Of a stretch of DNA of 64,000 bases, positions 55,381 to 64,000 are shown piece after piece. Source of the stretch: Lepus europaeus (Eukaryota; Chordata; Mammalia; Lagomorpha; Leporidae); assembly GCF_033115175.1 (NCBI RefSeq), contig NC_084833.1, positions 49,784,716 through 49,848,715 of the forward strand, written 5' to 3'. Numbering within the stretch: position 1 is the first letter of the stretch; each line of letters begins with the position of its first letter. A program made the translations under genes and the position numbers. The notes under the pieces are model-generated. The model ran no database searches. It saw nothing but the letters and a program-made list of their open reading frames with translations, and was not told the DNA's origin.

Positions 55381-55707
55381 TCAACACAAAAAAAGAAATC
55401 TACATTCAGAAATATATATAGCTTTTCCCTTCCACTTTATAAATGTAAGCTCTGAGTCTTTGTCTTCAGGCAGAAATTTAGCCATATACTCCGCAGGTAA
55501 GTCGTCTACAAATTCTAGCCTGAGGGTAGACTTTTTTACTTTGTGTTTAATGCTGTTTGAAGACGCCTGAGTGGAACTTAGGAAATTCCCAGCATCACAG
55601 AAGAGGTTTGTGTTTTTCCATTTAACCCCTAAGTTCTGGCTCCTACTCACAAATGGCTCTACGTGGTGGGCTGCCCCCACCAGCCTGCAGCTGCCTAAGC
55701 TGAGCAT
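55381..55707 (-). other. Unrecognised 108-codon open reading frame
   Basis: Starts MLSLGSCRLVGAAHH and ends in a charged region including VDDLPAEYMAKFLPEDKD and ELTFIKWKGK. The frame stays open about 16 codons upstream of the ATG, back to a TAA. Amino-acid composition is unusually balanced for random AT-rich DNA, and it does not overlap a recognised repeat. Against a gene: no good splice acceptor directly upstream, no poly(A) signal or retrocopy tail close downstream, and no known domain. It could be a terminal exon, a pseudogene piece or chance. Confidence 0.25.
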
Positions 55708-55864
55708 CCTGTGTGAATCTTTCAGGATACCATTGAGTTTGGCGTAACTTTTTTACCAAGCGCAATAGCAGATGGATCCAGAATCTTGAAATCTCTGTAT
55801 GAAATCATATCACATTAGCAGCCTAGAAACAGAAGCTGATCTTTGCAGTCAGAGAAAGGAGAGA

Positions 55865-56500
55865 GCACAGCTTTATAGCACAGCTTCATAGCACAGCTTC
55901 TGGTCTCAAGCAAACTTCTTTTCAAATGCTAGCTCAGCTGCTTACTGACTATATAACTTCAGGTAAATTTCTTAGACTTTGGCTCTCTCCGTTGCCCCAT
56001 CATATGGATTAATGATAGCTCCTGCCCCAGAAATTTCTCTGAATCAATAAACATTGAAATGTATGTAAAGGACCAGCGCTGTGGCATAGCGAGTAAAGCT
56101 GCTGCCTGCAGTGCTGGCAACTCATATGGGCGCTGCTTCGAGTCCCGGCTGCTCCACTTCTGATCCAGCTCTCTGCTCTAGCCTGGGAAAGCAGTAGACG
56201 ATGGCCCAAGTCCTTAGGCCCCTGCACCCACATGGGAGACCTGGAGGAAGCTCCTGGCTCCCAGCTTCAGATAGGCACAGCCATCTGGGGAGTGAACCAG
56301 TGGCTAGAAGACCTCTCTCTTGCTCTCTTTCTCTCGCTCTCTCTATATATCTCTCTGCCGCTGCTTCTCTGTAACTCTGCCTCTCAAATAAATAAATCTT
56401 TGAAAAAATGTGTATAAAGTGCTTGACACAGAATTTGACACAAAAATTCTGATGACATGTCTAGCTAATAATAACATGATCATCACCAACACTATGAAAA
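55865..56500 (+). mobile_element. MIR SINE, interrupted by a CSINE
   Basis: The 5' part (to 56070) has CTTCTGGTCTCAAGCAAACT, GCTGCTTACTGACTATATAA, CTTCAGGTAAATTTC and ATATGGATTAATGATAGCTC. After the CSINE it resumes with AAAGTGCTTGACACAGAATT (56417-56437). Confidence 0.72.
56071..56406 (+). mobile_element. CSINE, intermediate subtype
   Basis: GACCAGCGCTGTGGCATAGC head, GCTTCGAGTCCCGGCTGCTC, CCCAAGTCCTTAGGCCC, CT-rich region, CAAATAAATAAATCTTTG tail. Target duplication AATGTATGTAAAG / AATGTGTATAAAG at 56058-56070 and 56407-56419. Confidence 0.94.
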
Positions 56501-56624
56501 GGATAGCTTCTAACCTACTTAGTTGCCATACTCTGTTATGAATCAAGAAAGACTCATTTGAGTTTTGCTGTGTCAGTACTTCCCAACCAATCATGACCAG
56601 TGAATTCAGTGCTGCAGGGACCCA

Positions 56625-56750
56625 AAAGACCCCCTCATCCTTTTATTCTATAGACAAGTGTCAGAGAGGTCAAGCAAATTGCTCAAGTTCACACAGCAAA
56701 GTCATATATAGTCTTACAAACAAGCAGCAGGATTCACATTAACCAAAGCA
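56625..56750 (-). mobile_element. MIR SINE fragment
   Basis: Reverse MIR: CATCCTTTTATTCTATAGAC, AGAGAGGTCAAGCAAATTGC, TCAAGTTCACACAGCAAAGT, CAGCAGGATTCACATTAACC. Confidence 0.75.
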
Positions 56751-56799
56751 GACTCAGCGGGGATCCTGCAAAGTTAATTCAAATAACTCACCCCTAAAG

Positions 56800-57400
56800 T
56801 TAATATATTTTTAGGACCGATAACGCTCATGTAATGGGGAGTGCTCGGGAATCCAAATCTACTTGGCATTCTCAGAAGCGTCCTTGGGCTGCTTGAAGAT
56901 TCGCAGCCTATAGCTTTTGGCAGTCCCCAAAGAGGGAGCTCTTTCCACTAACAAAATACAAAATGCAAAATTAATAAAAAGACCCTTTGAAACTGACAAA
57001 TGTGCCTCAGGCAAACTATCTGCCCAGCAGCTGGTTAAAATTTAATCAGTTTTTTTTTTTTTAATTTTTTTTCAGGCCTGTACATCTTTTGTATGGATCT
57101 CCCCAGTCTGAGTGTGGTCAAAGTTTGTTAAACAAGAAATAATAGCCAAGGCTTTTTAATTCTGCAAATAAGCAATGGATGCTTTAAATAGTTCTGCAAC
57201 ATTCAGGAAACTAATTGCCTGGGTCTCAACAAAGCTGGGCAATTCTTTAATAATTTCTGCTCTTTCTTTTAGAAAACCTAAATTGGCAAGTATGGGTTGT
57301 GCAGTGAATTTTAACATTTATCTAGGCTTATGAATTACATTGTGGCTTTTTCTGGGAAGATGATTAAACCTTGGGTAGAGAAAGGAGGGAAAAAGAGAAG
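56800..57400. other. Repeat-poor island, candidate conserved non-coding element
   Basis: No repeat is recognised over about 600 bp. AT-rich motif clusters include ACAAAATACAAAATGCAAAA, TAAAATTTAATCAG, CAAAGTTTGTTAAACAAG (forkhead-like), CTTTTTAATTCTGCAAATAA and GAAACTAATTGCCTGG (homeodomain-like). This resembles developmental enhancers in composition. The function is inferred and unproven. Confidence 0.3.
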
Positions 57401-57890
57401 AGGGAGGGAAAGAATGAGAATGGATACTGGAATGAATGGACTGGCATAATGACGGGGGTTGATTTTAAAAACTCTGTAAGAACTTACTGAAGTGCCCATG
57501 GCTGTCACTCCCCCTAGGACACTGCAGACCAGAGGATTCTTAACTCTTGGCCAATTGGGTGTTTCCAGTCAGGAGAACCAGACTAAAGGGTCTGGCCCTA
57601 AGTTGATTGGTTTTGCTGTCTCTCCTCCCAGAGACATAATACAATTACAAACCACAGTGAAGCCCAGATAAAAACTCTCTAAGATGGAGACCATCCATCA
57701 AGAAGTCAACTAGACAAGTCCACAGATACTGGCAAACCATAGCACAACCACATAACTTCTCCTGTTTCAAATGTGGTTAGTCATGAGGAGTGTGGCGTTA
57801 GGAAGAGTGGGAAGTTAGAGTCGATGGAAACGAGAGCAGTTCTTTTTGCACTGCGGCCTTGCAAGTGACAAAGGAACTTGAGTAGAAAGC
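57401..57890. other. Unique intergenic sequence
   Basis: Nothing recognised. Confidence 0.4.
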
Positions 57891-57896
57891 ACCAGG

Positions 57897-58208
57897 GGGC
57901 CAGCAGTGTGGCACAGTGGGTTAAGCTGCCATCTGCAGCACAAGCATCCCATATGGGCACCAGTTTGAGTCCTGGCTGCTCCACTTCTGATCCAGCTCCC
58001 TGCTAATGTGCCTGGGAAAGCAGCAGACGATGGCCCAAGTGCTTGGACCCCTGTACCCATGTGGGAGACCTGGAAAAAGCTCCTGGCTTCAGCCTGGCCC
58101 AGCCCTGGCCACTGAGATCACTTGGGGAATGAACTGGCAGATGGAAAATCTCTGTCGCTCCCTCTTCATAACTCTTTCAAATGAATAAATTAATCTTAGA
58201 AAAAAAAA
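57897..58208 (+). mobile_element. CSINE, intermediate subtype
   Basis: GGGCCAGCAGTGTGGCACAG head, AAGCATCCCATATGGGCACC, TGAGTCCTGGCTGCTCCACT, CCCAAGTGCTTGGACCC, CAAATGAATAAATTAATCTT and A9. A possible AAAGCAC target duplication lies on both sides. Confidence 0.93.
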
Positions 58209-58984
58209 GCACACACTAAGGCCTGGTATCTTAGGGTGAGCCAGGTGTGTGTGTTTGGGGGTGGGGTGGAGCTGTACAGAAGTGAGACATGGAGACAGGT
58301 TAGAAAGGCCCTCTAGGTGCTGCTGCGGGCTGTGTTGCGGAGAAAGGCATAGAGAGAGTGCTGAAGGGAAGGCACATTTCCCTCTCAATTATAGCAATAA
58401 TAAAGTTCATCAATGCTTCCTCCTAGCAGAAGAGTGCAAGTCACTGGTTCCCACGCAGCCTCGACTGAGATAAAGCATGACAACTGTCCTAACCATGACA
58501 GGACTGGTATCCATAATGTTTGCCTCTCAACACTGGGGGAAGCAGCTTACTGGAGACAGATGGCTGCTGGCTTGAGTCGGGTCTATACCTCAATCTCAGT
58601 CCTCTACATGCCAACTGACCTTGTCTCTTTAAGCCCAGTTTCCTTGTTGTGAATTGAATTATTTGACTGACTGGGTTATTGGGAGAGAATATGCATAATG
58701 TCTAACCTATTAAGGAGAGTTTCTTATACATACTATTACCTAAGCACTAACCACACACCCAGGAGCTCAGGCAATTACTGTCTTCCTGTCAAGTTTTGAG
58801 TCCTGTAAACTTACTTACTTCTTTGCCAAATTGTTGGCTCCCGCTCCATTCCAGTTCTGGCTCCACTTGGCTCTTGTGCTCACTGGAAAGTCCAGTACTT
58901 CATTCCTGGCTCCACAGTATGATTTTGCCCTTTGCTCCTGAGGCTTTATTTAACAAAACTCTGGAAAATAGTAAAATAACAGTA
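58209..58984. other. Mostly unique intergenic sequence
   Basis: No gene. Weak MIR-like blocks near 58590-58720 (GACCTTGTCTCTTTAAGCCC, then CAGTTTCCTTGTTGTGAATT). Confidence 0.4.
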
Positions 58985-59089
58985 ACAAAAATAATTTGTG
59001 ACCCTTACTCAGCACTTCATATGCCAGAAACTGTTCTAAAAACTTTACATATTAAGTCTCAAATAAGCACATAAGCTACATACTATTTT

Positions 59090-59656
59090 TTTAACTTTTA
59101 TTTAATAAATATAAATTTCAAAAGTACAGCTTTTGGATTATAGTGGCTTTTTCCCCCCATAACCTCCTCCCCACCCACAACCATCCCATTTCCCGCTCCC
59201 TCTCCCATCCCACTTACATCAAGATTCATTTTCAATTATCTTTATATACAGAAGATCAATTTAGCAGATACTAAGTAACGATTTCAACAGTTTGCACCCA
59301 CACAGAAACACAAAGTATAAAGTACTGTTTGAGTACTAGTTATACCATTAAATCACATAGTACAACACATTAAGGACAAAGATCCTACATGGGGAGTAAG
59401 TGCACAGTGACTCCTGTTGTGGATTTAACAATTGACACTCCTATTTATGGCATCAGTAATCACCCGAGGCTCTTGTCATGAGTTGCCAAGGCTATGGAAG
59501 CCTTTTGAGTTTGTCAACTTTGATCATATTTAGACAAGCCAATAGTCAAAGTGGAAGTTCTCTCCTCCCTTCAGAGAAAGGTACCTCCTTCTTTGATGGC
59601 CCGTTCTTTCCACTGGGATTTCACTCACAGAGATCTTTCATTTAGGTCATTTATTT

Positions 59657-59687
<31 letters not shown>

Positions 59688-60076
59688 TTTTTTGCCAGAG
59701 TGTCTTGGCTTTCCATGCCTGAAATACTCTCCTGGGCTTTTTTAGCTGGATCCGAATGCCTTAAGGGCTGATTTTGAGGTCAGAGTGCTGTTTAGGACAT
59801 CTGCCATTCTATGAGTCTGCTGTGATTCCTGCTTCCCATGTTGGATCATTCTCTCCTTTTTTATTCTATCAGTTAGTATTAGCAGACACTAGTCTTGTTT
59901 GTGTGATCCCTTTGACTCTTAATCCTATCATTATGATCAATTATAAACTGAAACTGATCACTTTGACTAGTGAGATGGCATTGGTACATGCCACCTTGAT
60001 GGGACTGAATTGGAATCCCCTGGCACATTTTTAACTCTACCATTAGAGGTAAGTCCGAGTGAGCATGTGCCGAACT
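59090..60076 (-). mobile_element. Lagomorph L1, 5'-truncated, simple insertion
   Basis: Begins with the family 3' end in reverse (TAACTTTTATTTAATAAAT), then TCACATCAAGATTCATTTTC-like and GCACCCACACAGAAACACAA blocks, and runs to about 60076. It extends about 115 bp further 5' than the 15-kb copy. Target duplication GCTACATACTATTTT / GCTACAAACTATTTT at 59075-59089 and 60077-60091. Only 3' UTR-type sequence is present, with no ORF. Confidence 0.93.
59650..59690. repeat. (TTTA)n microsatellite within L1 3' UTR
   Basis: About ten TTTA units at the position where the other two long L1 copies carry poly(T)-rich tracts. Confidence 0.95.
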
Positions 60077-60202
60077 GCTACAAACTATTTTATCTCTATT
60101 CTGCTAATGAAGAAACTGATTAACTAATAGGTGAAGTAACTTGTCTAGGGTCACACAGCTAAGTCAGGATTTGAACTCAGTCAATTGAGCTCCAAAAGTT
60201 AT

Positions 60203-60548
60203 TTTTTAAGATTGATCTATCTATCTATCTATCTATCTATCTGAAAGGCAGAGACACAGGGAGGGTGAAAACCAGAGAGAAAGATATCTCTCAACAACAT
60301 TCATTTCCTCAAATGTCAGCAATAGCTGGGGTTGTAACAGGCTAAAGACAAGAGTTAGGAATTCTATCCGGGTCTCCCAGATAGATGTCAGGACCCAGAT
60401 ACTTGGGTCATCGTTTGCTGCCTCCTACATGGATTAGTAGGAAGCCAGATTGGAAGCACAGAGTAGCCAGGACTCAAACCAGGCATTCCAGTACAGAACA
60501 CAGATATCTCAGAGAGTGTCCTAACCCACTGCACCACAGTGTCTACTG
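60203..60548 (-). mobile_element. CSINE, old and diverged
   Basis: Reverse copy: ATTTTTTAAGATTGATC, a (TCTA)n run (60215-60241), GAAAGGCAGAGACACAGGGA, CCGGGTCTCCCAGATAGATG, AGGACCCAGATACTTGGGTC, CAGGACTCAAACCAGGCATT, CCCACTGCACCACAGTGTCT. Confidence 0.85.
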
Positions 60549-60629
60549 CCCCAGATTTTTTTAAAGCTGAAATTTGAAGAGTCGAAATTAAAGTCAGGCT
60601 ACAGTGGTTAGAAAAGTAGCATTGGTGGA

Positions 60630-60795
60630 GATCTTAGCATGTGCTATCCACTAAATTAAATGCTTAATATGCTTTATGTATTTAATTCCTCAATATGACC
60701 TGTGCAGTTGGTGATATTATTTATTTCATTTTCAGAAATGGAAGCTGAGGTATGTTTGGTGATTTATCCCAAATCCATCTGACTCAGACTTGCTA
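60630..60795 (-). mobile_element. MIR SINE fragment
   Basis: Reverse MIR: CTTAGCATGTGCTATCCACT, TGTATTTAATTCCTCAATAT, GTGCAGTTGGTGATATTATT, TCAGAAATGGAAGCTGAGGT. Confidence 0.7.
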
Positions 60796-61160
60796 TGGCA
60801 CTTCCTACAAATGCACACTTCATCTAAGTTGTCCTCAAGGGAAGTGCTAATACATTAACTCTGAGAAACTGAGTGGACATTTATATTCAAAGCCCTTCAT
60901 CCCAACTTTTAACTCCCAGACTAGCTGAGAAAACTAAAAATATCCAACAAGTCAGCTTTTTGGCTTCCGAGATTCTTTTTTATGACCCTATTCCCTTGAC
61001 TGTAATCCTGCATGCCCTCAAGCATGCCTACGTTTCTATCTTTTTTGCCATCCATGTTGGACATTGACTCTGGCCCTAATAGGAATTATAAGAAATATTT
61101 ACAACTTAATTTTAATAAATTAAATATTTCACAAAACTTTGTTTAAAATATTCTACTTCT
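60796..61160. other. Unique intergenic sequence
   Basis: Nothing recognised. Confidence 0.4.
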
Positions 61161-61164
61161 ATAT

Positions 61165-61400
61165 TTATTCTTCTTAAAATTTTTATTAATATGGAGCACA
61201 GATTTTATGTATTTCATAGGTACAGTTCTAAGATGGTAAGTGTACTCCCCTTTCCCTCCTCCTCCCTCAATCCTCCTCTTTCCTTCCTTTCTGTTTCTTT
61301 AATTTTTGCAAAGACAAAATTTCAATTCCCTTTATAATTACAGGCTTAATTCACTACTAATCATAATATTCAACAAGTAAAATTAGGAAGACTACAGTTC
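61165..61400 (-). mobile_element. Older L1 3' UTR fragment
   Basis: Aligns by eye with the reverse complement of the 3' UTR of the L1 at 27.9-28.15 kb: a TTTCATAGGTACAGTTCTAA block, then C+T-rich CCTCCTCCCTC, TTAATTTTTGCAAAGAC, and CAGGCTTAATTCACTACTAA. Same subfamily, opposite strand. Confidence 0.55.
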
Positions 61401-61797
61401 CATAGGAGTATAAATTAGGGCTGCTAATAAGGGCTGCTTTATGGATGCTGATTCTACATCATCAAGTATATGAAAACTCAAGCAGTTGTATTTTGTGTTA
61501 GAGAACATTCCCTTTATCTTTAAACACTGGTCTTCTATAGAACGCCCATTACTTTCCCTGCCCACCTCTCTTCTAATAATAATTTATAATCTCTTAGTAG
61601 AAATGATACCTTCCCTCGGGCTCTATCCATAGAATTTGGATGGCAATCAGCATGAGAAGTCCTGTGTCCTAAGAGTATCAGATGATGTATTCTAAGCCTT
61701 CAGCTACTGTCACTGACTTAGATACATGCTCCAATTCACATTCATGAACGTCCAGCGTAGAATTAAAAAACACAATCTCCAGTAGTTTACTTAACAT
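61401..61797. other. Unique intergenic sequence
   Basis: Nothing recognised. Confidence 0.4.
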
Positions 61798-61800
61798 CTG

Positions 61801-61838
61801 TACTTGAGTATCCCATAGACTTCTTAAACTTAATCCTG
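61801..61838 (+). repeat. 38-bp imperfect direct repeat, unit 1
   Basis: Matches 62503-62540 at 30 of 38 positions by hand count, ending in the shared AAACTTAATCCTG. It abuts the 5' end of the RPL13A retrocopy. Confidence 0.85.
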
Positions 61839-62490
61839 CTGTTTCCCAAGCGGCTGCCGAAATGGAGGAGGGGCAGGTCCCGGGGCTGGATGACCGAAGC
61901 CATCTCTTGGGCCACCTGGAGGTCGTTGTGGCCAAGCCGGGGCTGCTGGGCCGGAAGGCGGTGGTGCACCGCGAGGGCATCGACATTTCTTGCAATTTAT
62001 ACTTAAGTTCCTGGTCTTCCCTCACAAGGGGACAAACACCAGCCCCTTCCGGGGCTCCTACCACTTTCCGGCCCGCCACCGCACATTCGGGAGAACTGTG
62101 TGAAGCACGCTGTCCGGTCAGACTCAGCGCGGCTGCCAGGCCGCCCTGGACTGCCTCAAGGGGTCCGAGGGGACAAGGAAACGCGGATGCGGATGGCGGT
62201 TCCCGCGGCCCTCAACGTCCTGCGGCTGACCCCTAAGAGAAAGTTTGCCTACCTGGGGCGCCTGGCTCATGAAGATGGCGGGAAGCACCCGGAAGTGACG
62301 GCCGCGCTGGAAGGAAACAGGAGGGCCAAGGTCCATTTCGGGAAGAAAATGCAGCTCATGAGGCTACGAAACGGGCAGAAAAGAACGTGGAGAAGAAAAT
62401 CAATTAGCTCACAGAAGTCCTCAAGACCCATGCACTCCTCCTGGTCTGAGCCCAAAAAAACTTTATTCAAAAAAAAAAAAAAAAAAAAAA
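61839..62490 (+). pseudogene. RPL13A: Processed pseudogene of ribosomal protein L13a
   Basis: RPL13A is a component of the large (60S) ribosomal subunit. This copy is intronless. It starts with a 5' UTR-like TTTCCCAAGCGGCTGCCGAA and an ATG at 61862, and ends in a 3' UTR-like CTGGTCTGAGCCC and a 22-nt poly(A) (62469-62490). Frame 1 gives MEEGQVPGLDDRSHLLGHL and VVAKPGLLGRKAVVH, matching the L13a N-terminus. A second frame gives [19 protein letters not shown] and [18 protein letters not shown], then [18 protein letters not shown], matching the C-terminal half. At least one frameshift (near 62000), small deletions and an in-frame TAG (near 62405) make it non-coding. The normal TGA lies at 62447-62449. 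A TTTAATCCTG-type target duplication flanks it. Confidence 0.93.
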
Positions 62491-62502
62491 GATTTAATCC
62501 TG

Positions 62503-62540
62503 TACTCGGGTATCCAGTAACCATTTTAAACTTAATCCTG
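62503..62540 (+). repeat. 38-bp imperfect direct repeat, unit 2
   Basis: Second unit, just past the retrocopy poly(A) and its target duplication. A CSINE begins immediately after it. Confidence 0.85.
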
Positions 62541-62860
62541 GGAGCTGGCACTGTGGTGAAGCGGGCAAAGCCATGTTCTGCAGCACTGGCATCCCATATG
62601 GGCGCGATTTGAGTCCTGGCCGCTTCACTTCTGGTCCTGCTCTCTGCTATGGCCTAGGAAAATAGTAGAAGATGGTCCAAGTCCTTGGGCCTCCGCGCTC
62701 GCATGGGAGACCCAGAAGAAGCTCCTGGCCCCTGGCTTCGGATCAGCACAGCTCCAGCTGTCAATCAACGGATGTGAAGACCTCTCTCTTTCTCTGCCTC
62801 TGCCTCTGCCTCTTTGTAACTCTGCCTTTCAAATACATAAATAAATCTTTCTTAAAAAAA
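62541..62860 (+). mobile_element. CSINE, intermediate subtype
   Basis: GGAGCTGGCACTGTGGTGAA head, GCACTGGCATCCCATATGGG, CCAAGTCCTTGGGCCTC, a CTCTGCC-type repeat region, CAAATACATAAATAAATCTT and A7. No clear target duplication; the right flank CACCTAATCTTTT only loosely resembles the left ACTTAATCCTG. Confidence 0.92.
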
Positions 62861-64000
62861 GGCTTTTCACCTAATCTTTTAAAATATAGTTATTTACTGT
62901 CATTTCTCTTTTTAATTCCCCCAATGGCTTCCATTACTTTGGAATAACGTTTTGCAAGCTTTGTGGGCCATTATTTTAGAACCATTGTTCTGAATCATTT
63001 TTGTAAAATCATATCCTTGAATTTATTTTACCTCATCTGAAGCTTTTAAGATTTAGTAGTTTATTTCATCATTTTTATATTATAATAAAATATATTTAAT
63101 TTTAGTTACTCTTGTCACTTTATTTTATTTTTTTATTTCTGACACTTCCCAGCTGATTTCTCCTGTCTTTTCTGATTCTTTTAACCTTCCTTCTTCTCAC
63201 CTTTTCCCTTTTTACTTTGTTTGTCATTTGGTTTGCTTGTGTTCTTATTTCCTCCAGGACATTTGATTTGGTGACTCTATGATTTCTTTATTCTATTAGT
63301 GGCTATCTGTGTAAGTTTATATTACATATTTAACTCTTATTGCTTGTGCTGTCACTTAGACATGAAACCCTATCTATTCACCCATCATACAGGAAATGGA
63401 AATTACTGTGCTCATATTCCCTTCTCTCACTCACAGTTCTTCTCTTCCTGATTTAAAGTGGCCCATTTTTGAGAGTTTGGGTTCCAACATTCCATTTCCA
63501 AGATTCAGCCAGTCATGGAGGACTTAAAGCCAATTAGGAACTGGACTTAAGCCATGAAGGCAGCATAATCAGTATTTTTGCTCTGATTCTTGTTTTGATT
63601 GAATTTGAGTCCCTGCCTTATTTTGCCCAATCAAGGTCATCACAACAAATCAGTCAGGACAGTCTAGGCATGCTGTGCAATAAACCTCAAATCGCAGTGC
63701 TGCAAGTCCTTCTCAAGTCACTGGGCTGGGGACTGGGGAGAGTGCTCTGCTCACCATATTCCTACAGGGACCCCAGCTTATGGAACAGTTACCATCTCAA
63801 GAATCTGCTTGTAGAAACAGATGGAAAAAGAAGTTAGAATATGTAAGATCTGGCCTAGAGCTTTCTTTGTGGGAAAGTTTTGCTGCTGTTGTTGAATTAC
63901 ATGTTTTTTTTTTTTTAATTAATAAGATGTGATATAGCATTTCTACTTTGTTGAGTATCCATTTATGTAAATTGCATTTCTCAAGTAGACTTCCTGGAGA
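62861..64000. other. Unique AT-rich intergenic sequence
   Basis: No gene or repeat family is recognised. Poly(T) at 63906-63916. An 80-codon open frame (63595-63837, plus) lacks any known domain. Confidence 0.45.

Larger units (their letters stand above)
58985..60200 (-). mobile_element. MIR SINE, split by a lagomorph L1
   Basis: Reverse MIR. The outer part (58985-59089) has CTCAGCACTTCATATGCCAG, AAACTGTTCTAAAAACTTTA and CATATTAAGTCTC. The inner part (60077-60200) has ATGAAGAAACTGATTAACTA, GTAACTTGTCTAGGGTCACA and CAGCTAAGTCAGGATTTGAA. The two parts join in the correct order across the L1. Confidence 0.78.

Noticed and set aside
62100..62612. 170-codon open frame as a functional ribosomal protein gene
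   Set aside because: It covers only the C-terminal half of L13a in a shifted frame, runs through the poly(A) into flanking SINE, and the full copy has frameshifts and an early TAG. It is a processed pseudogene.
1..64000. CRISPR array, operon, prophage or other microbial system
   Set aside because: No regularly spaced repeats with unique spacers, no compact coding, and SINE/L1 content typical of a mammal.

Overview
This window looks like intergenic or intronic DNA from a lagomorph nuclear genome, most probably the European rabbit (Oryctolagus cuniculus). The main evidence is about 26 copies of the tRNA-derived C-repeat SINE (CSINE), a lagomorph family. Young copies start with a GGCCGGCGCCGTGGCTCA-type head, carry a B-box-like GGTTCTAGTCCC, a TTGGGCC block and a CT-rich tail, and end in poly(A). 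Lagomorph-type L1 3' ends closing in AATAAAAGTTTAAAA point the same way. The species call is from memory of these repeat families, not from a search.

I find no intact protein-coding gene, no functional RNA gene, no CRISPR array and no bacterial-type operon. The many short open frames are translations of SINEs, L1 debris or simple repeats, or are chance. The one clear gene relic is a processed RPL13A pseudogene near 61.84-62.49 kb. One 108-codon open frame (55.38-55.71 kb, minus strand) is not recognised and is flagged.

Layout. 0-7 kb: mostly unique sequence with a CSINE inside a MER5A-like element, one MIR, a CA repeat and a repeat-free candidate regulatory island (4.3-5.1 kb). 7.3-8.3 kb: a lagomorph L1 with an inverted 5' half (twin priming) and a perfect 16-bp target duplication. 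8.6-12.9 kb: ancient L1M and MaLR-type LTR debris with nested younger insertions. 14.6-16.0 kb: a minus-strand L1 that seems to carry about 450 bp of transduced 3' flank, bounded by an exact 15-bp duplication. 16-23 kb: AT-rich, with old L1 and LTR pieces. 23.2-28.8 kb: stacked L1 fragments broken up by CSINEs. 28.8-41.7 kb: mostly unique, with MIR, L2 and LTR remnants and several CSINEs, two of them a close inverted pair. 41.7-43.4 kb: two CSINEs with long GA tracts on either side of an LTR-like repeat. 45.5-47.6 kb: a decayed L1M ORF2 with recognisable endonuclease and reverse transcriptase signatures. 48.5-58.2 kb: CSINEs and MIRs plus a candidate conserved island (56.8-57.4 kb). 59.1-60.1 kb: a minus-strand L1 inside a MIR. 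61.8-62.9 kb: the RPL13A retrocopy, set between two 38-bp imperfect repeats, then a CSINE.

No genes here work together in a pathway; what the window records is a history of insertions. I found no undescribed enzymatic or defence system. The best leads are the candidate L1 3' transduction, the twin-primed L1, the 38-bp repeat split by the RPL13A retrocopy, and three repeat-poor islands that could be regulatory. Repeat family names are by recognition and need RepeatMasker confirmation.
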